The position numbers and the translations under genes were made by a program. 64,000 nucleotides of DNA from Cheilinus undulatus (Eukaryota > Chordata > Actinopteri > Labriformes > Labridae): the NCBI RefSeq assembly GCF_018320785.1, contig NC_054876.1, positions 9,924,712 through 9,988,711 on the forward strand, in the 5' to 3' direction. Positions 52,916 through 64,000 of this stretch are shown here, in pieces. How positions within the stretch are numbered: the stretch's first letter is position 1; each line of letters begins with the position of its first letter. The notes beneath the pieces were generated by a model that did not search any database, was not told the origin of the DNA, and was given only the letters and a program-made list of their open reading frames with translations.

Positions 52916-55900
52916 TTAAGTATGGACAAGTCTCTAACTCCCATTGTTGTACAGAAGTAAAGTCAAAATACTCCAGCAACAGTCCCGGACATAATACAGA
53001 GGTGGAGCTGGAGTCTGTTCAGTAGAGATCTAGCTGGTTGATTCATGTTGTGGACATCTAACCTGTCCAGTACACTCACCAAAACACACATATAACTTGC
53101 TGATAAAATAGCAAAGGTCCCTTTGCTGTGAGTAGATTTGTGTGGTTTGATGCAGACATTCAGTGATAGAAAAAAGGGATTATTTTTGTGTTTGTGTTTA
53201 GTTTTTTCACTGCTCTTCCTCTACTAGTTGGATGCAATAAGTACTGCAAAAGCCAAATTTGTTGACATTTTTGTCAATCAAGAAGCGATACTCCTTTATA
53301 TAACATCAAATAACTAATGAAAACCAAAACTTTTCTCTTGTTCTGCATCCAACTCTCTTTTTTCTGCACCCCCCTCTTTTCTCTGTACATTTTCCTCTAG
53401 CCTTTTACAACCACAACACAGCTTTGGCAGGAGGCTGCTCAACATGTGTTTGGTTCTGCTTGAGGTTTCTGCCTGGTAAAGGCATTTTTTCCTTGTCACT
53501 GAAACTTTGCTGAATGTTGCTTTGTGCTGGGCTTACACTTGATTAATGTTTGGTCTGTCTATGTAAAAAATACAGCAAAGAGTACGATCTAGAGCTGACC
53601 TCTTAGTGCAGTCTCTTGAGATAACTATTGTTATAATTGGTGCTTAGAAAAATCATCTCACAACCATAAATCGACATATGTAAAGAGCAAACGTAGATGT
53701 TTGAGAAAATTTAATTTCATCATTTTTTTCCCCTAATTTACCCCATCTGTTAATATGGAGGAGGCAGGCTTTTATGCCTGTTTGTTTTGTATCTCTCCAT
53801 CAAATTTAACCATGGGAACATTTGTGTTTCTGCTTGTTTGTTGTACATGACCCGCATTATCACTGTTCCAGTTGTTTTGAATAGAGGCCTAATCAATCAT
53901 GTTTCATGCATTCTCAGGATGCCAGGAGGATTTCAATCCTGATGTGCCATGACAACAGCATGCCAGTAATGAACCTGTGCAGATAAATGAAATGACGAGA
54001 TTTTGGTCAGCCAACAAGGATTTGTGTGTTATTTATGTCCAGCCATGCAGTACTTGAGCTCCTCTTTTGGTCTAAACAGTCCTTATATAACTGATTATCT
54101 GTATAACATGTAGAGTGTAGTGCCTCAGACTGAAACTTGTTTACTCATTTCTCCCCCAGCGGTGGGATGCTGTATGTGCTGTTGCATTTAAAAAAATCTG
54201 AATACACTTTTCAGGGTCACCTCCAAAAATTGCCTTTTTTGCTCACCCGCATTGTATTTGGATGCCTGGATAACTTTATGCATTAGAAAAAATATGATTA
54301 TTATCTGTTCACATACTATAAACCAGGGATTACTTTTCTGAATAATTTAGGGTGCCCTTGATTGTTCCATTTAGTGATACAGCCAGGATAAAAAGTGTCA
54401 TCCTTGGTGCTTATTGTAACAGTCAGGATCCCTAAAGGCATCAAAGGCATTGTGAATTTCTGGGGGTTCAGGGTTTTTTTGTTGTTGTTGATGGAGGCTG
54501 CGTGTGGCTGTGAAGTGGCGGTTATGTAACTGTAGGGTCTGGGGGGAGAATTGGAGCGTTTGCAGACGTGCACGTGTTTCTGATGCAGCTGAGCGAATCA
54601 TGGTGGGAGGAGAGCTTGCCAAGTTGAATGTGGTCACTTTAGGCACAGCTGATTAAAAACTAGAGCTGAGCCGTGTGCCCGCTGACTGCTCATGGAGACA
54701 TACAAGCGACCGTCATCATTCATCCTGTGGCATTATTCATTAAAGGAGAAGCAAACAAATATCAAATTCTACACAGGCAGCCAGTGAACAAAATTAAGAA
54801 AGAGAAGGAATGCATACAAAAACCAACCTCCAAGATTTCCTCTGTCCTAAACCATATCATGCTATCTCAAGGGTGGATTGTTGTTGAATATTCATTGCCG
54901 TCGTGCTCTATGCTGCTGGTTTTTGAATATTTATAAGAAGCAGCTGATGCAGAATTGCTTTTTGTGTTTTTGGAGAACCAGGAGGGTGTATTGCACCACA
55001 CGAATCGCATTTGTGTCACAGATTGAAGCCCTCTGTATCTATTGCTTTCTACACTAAGTATAAACAGATTTAAAAGTATTTTTATATGGATTGTTAAGGG
55101 AAATATCTTCTCTCTGAAGAATATCCACAGTATTTGCTCTGAACTGACTAGTATTTGAGAAGGCAGTGCTTTATAGAGGCACCACATGTTTGGATTTATA
55201 GCCCGCTGGAAATCCTCCTTATACATAACATACTTACACATACTCAGTTATTAGGATGGATGGAAAGCTGGTCAATTCTGTAGCTGATATTACGCTCTTC
55301 AGGTCTGTAGAACAGCGATACCATACTGGTGCTGCAAAATACAATGCTGTACGCTGAAATTGATACAGTTTTGCTCACCTGTATTAGTTATGCTGGGTAT
55401 GTTAGTCATGATATTATTATCCAAAAACGTTAGTGGAATAAAAGACTGCTGGGAAAGGAAGATTGTAGAAATAGGCTGCCTTTTTTCAGAGCCCTTTTCA
55501 GCAGCTTTTATTGACTAGGCTTCAATATTTGACTTCTCCTTCCCTCCATAGTATCTGCAAGGTCTGTCTTGAGTTTTAATAGCTGTGGATGTTTGATATT
55601 TTCTCATATTAAAGGAAATATCCCAGAGAAAACATGAAAACAACATAAAGGAATCCTTCCCTTGCATTAATAGCAGGTTCAGACCTGGAAACTACACCTT
55701 TGAAAATACATTTTAGATCAGTTTCTCCTTCACCATTGTTGCCAACGAAGCTGATACCACTACTGCCTTATAAACACAGGCCTTAAAGCACTTTACCCAG
55801 TAACTTGAAATAAGCCAGGTATGTTTGGCACTGCTGATAATACGGAGAGCTCAACCACCCAGCATATTTGATTGTCTCTTGTTCTGAATTAAATCAGACT

Positions 55901-58900
55901 AATGCTTTATGTTTCAAGAGATTAAATGTTTTACATATTACCCCTCTGTAAGTCTTTGAGATTCACCAAAGACAGATTTAAAAGGGATGGTGAAAATCAA
56001 AGCAGTAGTTGCCAAAATACCCCGATTCAAATCCTCCTAAAGCCTCTTAAATGGCCTCTCCTTCTAAACTGTGCACCACTACTTCGAAAAGATTTTCCAT
56101 TATACATTATATTCTGAAAAGTGGAGAAACAATAAAAGAGGAACACAGTGAAATTTATATAGACAACTATTACAAGCATTGAACATTTTTGTTTGATATG
56201 GATGAATAAAATGGACTTCACGTTGTAGAAATAGCCACGGCTGTCTGTTAGTCTGCAGTGTTTTGCTGTCAGTGAAAAAGTAGATGTCTTCTATAATAGA
56301 GAAGAAATGAGTTCAACCTGTGGGCATAAAAGCAATCCCCAAAGTGAACTTCTGTTACTCTCAAAAGAAGAGGAAATTGTTGACAAAAAATTGCAATATT
56401 GTGTCAATTATGTGGATGTCAGTAGCAGCTTGACTAGACCTCTACTGATTACACATCCGGTGTCTGCCAGAGTCTCAGAAGGACACTGATTAGTAGAGGA
56501 TAGGGCAGTGGATAGATAAGGAAACTGGAATGAGAGAGTGAGGAATGACATATTGATCCCTGGCTGCTCACTTTGAGGACTATAGCCTCTGTACATTGGA
56601 GGCCTAACATGACTGCTAGACCGATTTTTTTCTAAGAGGTTATTGCTTCATTTAATGGTTCTAATAACTTTGTTAGTTTGTGTTAAAGAGGGGTTTAACT
56701 CTGTTGATAATTCAGATCCAGCTGATGATGTTGAACAGTAATCTAAACCTTAAACAAGCCAAGTTTCTGGCAAAATCAGAGCTAATGTTAGCTGCAGTTT
56801 TGTTCATAACCCTTCCTGATATCTTGTGGCTGTAAATAAGCATCAAACAGACACTGGTTTTGACTTAAAAATGCTGCGTGAAGGATAAAGCTGGAATCCA
56901 AACTTAAAACAGGCTAAGCTCTAAATCAAATGAAGCTTATGATAGCATTCAGTCTGACTTAGTAAGGCACCTCCTGACTTCATATTCAGGATGTTTTTCA
57001 TAATGGCAGCTTTATCAAATTATACTTCATGATAAGTAATGGTAGTTTTTAGTGTTAAAAAAATGATACTGTTCATTTTCGCTCTGGTCTTAAGGCAACC
57101 TCTATTATCATAGCTGTTTTCTTCCCGAAGCTTTGCTTCCTACAGAGTTCCAAACAACATTATAAAGCTGTTTTCACGGATTAAATAGTACCCCTCATGC
57201 TGATTCAATTAAACTCCATGTTTAAAAGCAGTGGAGTGTCCCTTTTAATGTGTGAAATAACATTTTATTGAAACAACAAATTGCTGTTGTGATGTTGCTC
57301 AGCTCTGCAGCTATGTAGTTTTTTCACAGCAGAGATCAGAGCCATTATGAGTTAACTGCTTATGCTTAAGTATTCATTTCCACCCACCACCTCCCGGAGC
57401 TCTGCTCAGAGGTTTGCATGTAAACGGGATGTTCAGACTTGTCTCTGTCAACGTCAGCTGCTGACACACACACAGGACTCACAGAGGAAGGTAAATAGAG
57501 CTCTAAGTCAAATTGCGCACAAGCTATGTATATTAAAAGAAACCTATTTGACATCAGATTTCAATAAGAGCTTAGAACAAGGAAATTATATTGACAGGGT
57601 GCAGAATTGTTTCCTATAAAGGATTCAGCACACAGAGGCACCAGGTGCAAAAGAAAAAGTGAAGAAAAATCGTTGAGAGCAGTTAAAGGCAGGATGAATG
57701 TTCAGGAAACGCAGCCTTTGTTGTACCTCCAAGTGGTTGTTTCCTGAGGAAACTGCTTTGGCCTGTATGCTGGTTTTATCAGAAAGTACCCATCAGAAGT
57801 TATGTCTATTTATATAATTCTCAATCTCTTCAGAAGTAGGGCATTTATACTTTCAGTCCTTTCTTTTCCTTGTTGTTGTTGGACTATCTGTGCTTTGTAC
57901 CACACATGGTTACACAGCCTTGAGCGTCAACACAATATAGCAGAGAACAACAGAGCTGCAGTTAACACACCAAAGCACCAAGAGCCTGCTCAGCTAGTCT
58001 CCTGTTGTTGTACTTCTGTAGTGGAAAGGATGAAGAGTGGTCAGAGTGAACAAATGAGTTTGACAAACTTAATGATTGTGTAACTTTACATTGAACTCGA
58101 CCTATACATTTCATGTGAAAGTAAAGATTTCAAGGTAGTATGCTGAAATGATCAGACCTCTCATCATGTCACCTGGTATTAACCTGCATCCTGGCTGATG
58201 TGAGCAGAAATGGGTAGCTTAAAGTTCATCAGTACACTTGACATAAACATCAGCTCCCATTACCACTTGTTACAGGATATCACATCCCTGCCATCTATGC
58301 AGATAAACACGTACGTCACTGTCATTATAAATGCCATCAATAAATCAAAAGGTGTGATGTAGACTCACTGCAGGGAAAAACGAAGCATGTGAATATGGAC
58401 AGAAGTATTGATATGATAAAAACAGCTTTGGTAAAGCCTGAGTTTTAACTCTTTTGAAGAATATTTTATACTGAACAAAGAGCTTGTATCTTCCTGTAGC
58501 TGGCAAGATTTTATTCTCTGATAAACTGAACATGTAAATTACTCTCTCACTAATTAATGAGATTATTCCTGTCTTCTGACTGCTGAAAGACAGTTTTTTT
58601 ATAGGCTTTTTTGAAACGTGGATTTATTCTTATGTGAGTAATGTTTGATCATTTTATATAATGGCATTTGTTGCATTAGGATAAAATGAAAACCGGCAAT
58701 AGACTGGGTCATTTTCTCATATATACATGGCTGTTTAAGTACACATTGTATCTGTGGAATAGACACACCGATGCATTGTTCAAGTTTAGATAAACAAAGT
58801 TCCTATCACAGCAGTGAGGCAGGAATCCTTTGAACACATGGGAGACAAACAAAACAACACAACTAGTTCCATGTGTTGATTATTTGGAGTTATCGCTGGC

Positions 58901-61900
58901 GTCATATCTCCATTTTTTGTGATTTGATTTTTTTTCATCAGTCAGTTCTATAGGTCAGTCTTTACATATGTCAGTGGGTTTTATACATTTTGAACCAGTA
59001 AGACGTGTCAAAAAGATAATGACTATCACCATTTAGTGTTGAAATTACTTTTAAAAAGTGGTGATTTTCAAGATGGGAGTTTTTGGCCAGACAGCAGTGG
59101 TATTCTTTTTGGGTGCAAAAAGTAAACAGGAAGGACTTGCTGCAGCTGTCATCTTAACAAAGTGCTCCAGGATGCTTTCACTTCAGGTAATTTACACAAC
59201 TTACAGAGCACCACATTGCACAGCCTCTTTCTAAAATGTTTACATGTGAATTACATGAGAAATGCCAAAATCAAGAGTTTCAAGAACAAGGAAGGGAAGT
59301 ATTTATCACTCAAGTCATGTACGTCTTCATGACTCTGGTTTTGTTGACTAGCCAGTACTTAAATGTTTGTTTACACACTGCTGTTAGAATGTGGCCATAT
59401 GCAACAATCGCCATCCTCAAATGTGGTGTAAGCATTAGACTCTAAATGTGTCTCTGCACTCCAGCTGTGATTCACATCTGACTTACTCCAGTGGCAGCCT
59501 CCAGTGTGAAAAAAATGAAGCCACTACATATCAGAGGTTGCATGCATACTAATAAACCAATATATTTGTTTACAAACTGGTCTAAAACAAATATAGTCTG
59601 AATAGCTCAGGTCTTAAGTGGTACACACTATAACTGTGACTCATTTGTTTTGATTTTATGAAGGATAATAGTGATTCATAATAAGGTGTGCACCTGACTG
59701 ATGGGTTTGGTGATGTGCTGCTGTTTGTCAGGAAGCTTAGGGCCCAGCTCAGTTCCTGCTCTTTGGTGGTTACATGCAAGAAGCGCCACTCCTCTCTTTT
59801 CTGCCTATAATATGAGTGGAGTCTATTTTCAGTGAACCCTGCTCACAGCACGTGTCAATCCAGAGAGCAGACCATCTGTAGAGCACATCAACGCAGGCAG
59901 GAAGACATGGGAAAATACAGAGCATCCGGTCAATTTCAATTAAAACACCATGTAAAAACTGCCAATCCTTTATCCCATCTCTACATCAACATTACATCAA
60001 AAGAGGACGTAAATGAACATCAAATCAACTTCTTACAGGCAAATTAACTAGCTGTTTGTATGCTTTTTTATCCCCATGTGTACTTATGATCTCCCATCTG
60101 CTATGTACTCTGCTTCACTGGGTGAGGGTGTGCTCCGTTGGTTGGAGCAAAATTGTGCCACTGACTTTGACTATGTTAAATTTGTAGATAAATCTAACCA
60201 GTTCTAATTTTTTCAACTTACTGGCTTTACTGGATGTGACAAGCTAGGCTTTGTTAGAATCAGAGAGATCTGACACTAGTATGTCAGTTCTTTACCGTCT
60301 CAACCTTCAGCCATTCACACAGACTGTTTCCTTTAAAGGTCTCCTGGTCTTCTCTGACACCTTGTCAGATCAGACGTCTGTTAAGCTGCCAAGTTAAGCT
60401 AACTACCAGCAGCATTCCTTCATCTTCTTACATAATACAGGCAGAGTTCTGCTGAGGTCTGGCCCTTTAACCGGCTGAAAAAACAGAAAATTCCTACAGC
60501 AGGAGCCAGGAATGATTCACTCAGAGCTGATTCTGGTTGCTGCTCGACAGAGACTATTGTAGCCTGCTCCTATAAACAGCTCATTCATTGAGGCTGAACT
60601 CTTCACCCCAGGGTGCAGAGAGGCCTAATTATGTTGACTGTGGTAGCTGTATAGTTGAACACAGTAGGGATCCAGGGATTTTTATACCCTTATGGATGGT
60701 CTGCTTTTCTAATCTCTGTAATTCACCACTGTGGCACTTTTTGTGTAATTGGTTCCTTTTTGTGTAAGCCTATAATTTGCATGAATAAAAAGACCAATTT
60801 CTAAACCTTTAAGTCGAAATTAGCTGCTCGAATCTTCATAATTATGTGAATTTTCTTTCTTCTACAACAATACCAATCACCCTCTTCTTTGGTAGAAGCA
60901 CTTATCTTCTACCAAATCTTATCTTCCTCCTTTGAATGATGTTCACTGAAGGTGCTAATATCAGATGGCAGCCATAGTTACGGTAACTGTGTCTCAGTTA
61001 CACTATCTATTAACTTTTAATTATATTCTCTGCTGTTGGTGTCAATATGCTTTTTCAACCACCATATTAGAACAACAAAGCTGATGATGTGTGTGCACAT
61101 TTGTGCCAAGAGTCTTGTTTTCAAGTTTCAGTTGTAGTTTTTCTTAGGTAGATTGACAGAAGCAGATGGTTTAGCTATCAGGATCATTAATTGTGCATGT
61201 TAAGTCTGTCTCAGTATGTAAATGAAACATGTGTTCAGTATAATTTTTGTACTTTTTTTTTCTCTTTTTTTGCAGTTGTCTGTTTGTTGTGTTGCCTTGA
61301 GTTTACTTGTGGTTGAGTTCACTGTTTTCATGAGCTCAATGTTTGTGTCCGAGTTGGCCCATGCAGCTGCTGCTGACAACACATTCCTCCAGGCTGTGCC
61401 ATGCAGCTCTGTTTGACACCTTACCACTGATGACCCCTACCCCAGTTGTCCCAGCACCGGCTCCTCTGAAGTGGGTCATGGATCCTGTGTCCTTGCTCAG
61501 CTTTCACACTTTTACTGTTCAGATTGTACAGCACAGCAAGAAAAAAAGCACAGTGTCTGTATTACTCTGTATCAAAACTCTTTTACCATGCTGTCTTTCA
61601 CAAAGCCAGCAGAGTTCAAGTCTAAATTAAAAAAGGCAAACACTGGATGCTAAACAGGGACAGCAGGACTATATCAAAGAAGGAGTCATCTCTCTACTGC
61701 CTGAAGATTTTAATGATGTTGTGTTTGAGTGCTCCCTTGGTTACTTTGTCATAGAGAAATAACCATCCACCAGGCATGATTTTTTCTTAAGGCTTAAGTG
61801 ATGCTCCACTAATTGCTAAACTTTCCTTTGCCCAAATTTTAACAAAGTCTACAGACATTTTTTTTGGCTTTTAATACCCTGTAAATTATTTTTGTTCATC

Positions 61901-62879
61901 TAAAATTAAATGCCATGCTTAAGTTGTTATACAAGTTCAACTTACAGTTGTTGTATGACCAAGTAAACTGAAGAAAAAATAATCTTGAAATTGAAATAAT
62001 TTTCCCTTTCTGTGATTCTTTTTTCTTTTTTTGGAAAGGAAATTAAACTGAGTCAATGTGGTAAGTTTTTTTAGATATGGGGAAGTAGAGCTACAGGCTT
62101 CCTTGTAAACTTTACAGATCAACTTGTTTCTTCCAATTGCAATGTGTAATAATGTTCAAATTTACATGTAGTCTGCACAAAATTATAACCTGTAATTCAA
62201 CAGAGGCTAACCATGAGCTGCTTGTGACTCACATAAGTCTTCCCAAGATAGCTGCAGGTGTACCCTCTGAAATAAACAGTCAGTGGCACATCCAGTCTGT
62301 GTATGTAGCTGGTGTATCTGTGATGGCAGTAGCCTCACATGTAGCCATAGACTTTGCATACACTGTGATCAGTTCTCTGATTACTGATGGTAATATCAGA
62401 CTGACTGTTAATGCAGATTAAAGGAAATGAGAAAATTGATGGTTTTGGTTTGCATCAGGCAACTGACAGCATGACATGCTTTAGGTCACAAGACTGATGT
62501 TGCACATCCTGGAATGTGAGTATCACACAGCAGCTGTGATGGTAAACAAGTCATTATTCAGCCCTTGTACAATGTGCAATCTTTAGGAGTGTATTTTGGA
62601 CAAAAAAAAAAATATATATAATATGAAGATTTTCCAATCCTCCATGCCGCCTTGAAATGTTACAACCTTAAGGTTTACCATCTGTTCAGCAAGCTGAATG
62701 TTGTGAATGTAATATAAAAGAAAAATATGTAAAGAAACTTCTAAACTTCTAAAGGGTGCAATTTTGAAACAGAATCAAAGATAACTAGATCAGAGTTTGG
62801 TCAAAGTGGCTATTGCCTCTGTGTAACTATCTCAGCAATCCCTGTAAGCTTTACGTTAGGAATACATAGCTATTGGCAT

Positions 62880-63290
62880 GCTATCTGTATTGGCGGATAA
62901 TGGCTTAAAAAGTGAATTATCGGTATTGGTAGATAGACATTTATAGCAAAATATAAGCTGTAAATACCGGCAAAAGTTCTTCTGTCCATATCAGCTGTAA
63001 TTATTGGCCCAACAAACAAATAAGTTGGTGGAGTTTTTGGCTTGAATAATAGACCTACATCAGCTGAAGTCTTTTTCTTTATTCCTCATCATTCCCTACA
63101 CTTTAAAGCCTGTTTTGAGGACTGAGTTTTGTTAATCTGCCCATCCTCAAACCTTAATGTGTGTATTTTAAGGATTGATTTTATGTCTTAACTACATTTA
63201 ATATCAGCACTGATATTGGTATCGCCTAAAATGAATATGTAAATTTTGGTAAATTGAATACTGGCAAAAATCCAATATCGTACTTCCCCA
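62880..63290. repeat. Interspersed repeat with TATTGGC / CCAATATCG ends
   Basis: The left side has TATTGGCATGCTATCTGTATTGGC and the right side CAAAAATCCAATATCGTACTTCCCC. The middle shares the CAGCTGAAGTCTTTTTCTTT and TTTTAAGGATT blocks with 48030-48310. It resembles an abundant fish miniature element family; class unassigned. Confidence 0.5.
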
Positions 63291-63934
63291 TTCTACATAC
63301 ACACTATCAGCAGTCTGTCTCTGGACAATCTCTCCATGTATTCCTTGTCAACATGTTTGTTTTGCAGTCATGAGAAGAGTTAACTGCCAGTTAAATGGCC
63401 TGATAGAGAGAGAGAGAAATTTCATCAGATTTTAGGTCTGTCTTGGATTGTATTGCAACCTCCTCTGTCTAATATAGTTCTATATATCATTTCTTTTGGG
63501 CCATAACCTCCAGTCCCCAAAATCATCACTTTTCAAAGAATGACATGAAAATGCAGAATGATTTGAATTATTTAACACTTAAAGGTCATAGACAGCATCT
63601 TTCTTTTTTATTCACTTGATATTTTGTTTAAAAAAAATGTAAAAATCCACTAATAGATGTAAAGAAGGTTGAAAGCAGTAATTTATGAAAAATAAAAAGT
63701 TAGATCGTGAAAAAGGAGATTGGAGTTCATGGTCTGATGCCTATATGTCTGTCCTGACACCTGTTTTCTATCTGAGTTATAGTTAAGGGTTTTGTTCAAA
63801 ACAAATTGAGATGTGATAAAAAAATTTTACAAAACATACCAAGGCTAAAGTCTTTTTAAAGATTTTTGAAATCTTAACCATTTTTTATGCGAGAGACCCC
63901 ACACAATGACAAACAATGCCAGATTTAAGATCTT

Positions 63935-64000
63935 TTACTGTGTGGTGTGCCATGAGATGACCAGCAGAGCACATATACTAGCAGATTTATTCACCAACAA
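63935..64000. repeat. Interspersed repeat, left part only (cut by window end)
   Basis: Matches 8358-8425 over its whole visible length (GTGTGGTGTG, GATGACCA, AGCACA and TCACCAACAA blocks). Confidence 0.5.

Larger units (their letters stand above)
51384..64000 (+). other. Intron 2 of the EURL homolog (right end outside window)
   Basis: More than 12.6 kb without a recognisable next exon. It contains a TTAA-type miniature element (52542-52915), a repeat at 62880-63290 and a repeat cut by the window end (63935-64000). In 53-62 kb I see no firm element; several 60-124-codon open stretches on both strands resemble no protein. Short simple runs include (GTT) at about 54480 and (GA) at about 63404. 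Confidence 0.55.

Noticed and set aside
53881..53960. TTCTCAG followed by GATGCCAGGAGG as a possible next EURL exon
   Set aside because: Translation does not contain the conserved CFEKYHLIAN-like block and meets a stop quickly.
54867..55241. 124-codon reverse-strand open stretch
   Set aside because: Longest in the area but without any recognised motif; consistent with chance in AT-rich DNA.
61343..61770. Open stretches in two frames, one with a Cys-containing HFYCSDCTAQQ segment and a later DYIKEGVISLLPEDFNDVVF segment
   Set aside because: They looked faintly coding, perhaps a decayed transposon gene or an exon, but frames are broken by stops, no splice-site arrangement fits the EURL homolog and I recognise no family.
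62137..62421. 94-codon open stretch in the EURL intron
   Set aside because: No recognisable motif, AT-biased codon use, and no match to the expected next EURL segment.

Overview
The window is AT-rich vertebrate DNA with split genes and GT..AG introns. It is almost certainly from a ray-finned (teleost) fish: the interspersed repeats are fish-type Tc1-like transposons, hAT-type and TTAA-target miniature elements, tRNA-derived SINEs and LINE fragments, and the two genes are vertebrate-specific types. No prokaryotic features, CRISPR arrays, tRNA or rRNA genes were seen.

Layout. (1) 1-4.0 kb: upstream intergenic DNA made of repeats, including an 857 bp hAT-like element with a perfect 8 bp target-site duplication. 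(2) 4.19-25.8 kb, + strand: one complete gene, ripk4, in eight coding exons (810 residues). It encodes an N-terminal RIP-type kinase, a serine-rich linker and ten ankyrin repeats. Residue numbers match mammalian RIPK4 at the start Met, the ATP lysine (K51) and the catalytic Asp (D143). Intron 1 (9.4 kb) carries a roughly 12-unit tandem array whose unit is itself palindromic; intron 4 carries a SINE and a hAT-type element. (3) 25.8-46.5 kb: about 20 kb of intergenic DNA, a graveyard of nested transposons and minisatellites with no gene I can support. (4) From about 46.6 kb, + strand: a CpG-richer segment with a likely non-coding first exon, then at 51.25 kb the first coding exon of the EURL homolog (C21orf91 family). 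The rest of that gene lies beyond the window; 51.4-64.0 kb reads as its second intron plus repeats.

The two genes do not form an operon or obvious pathway. Their interest is positional: RIPK4 and C21orf91 both lie on human chromosome 21 but far apart, and here they are neighbours in the same orientation. RIPK4 is an epidermal differentiation kinase; EURL is a neural and eye developmental protein.

I found no convincing new gene system. The most unusual features are structural: the palindromic tandem array in ripk4 intron 1, the TAGCTA-rich 182 bp-period array just downstream of ripk4, a repeat family whose interior has expanded into minisatellites at three sites, transposons nested within transposons, and a Tc1 copy whose 3' coding part is inverted.
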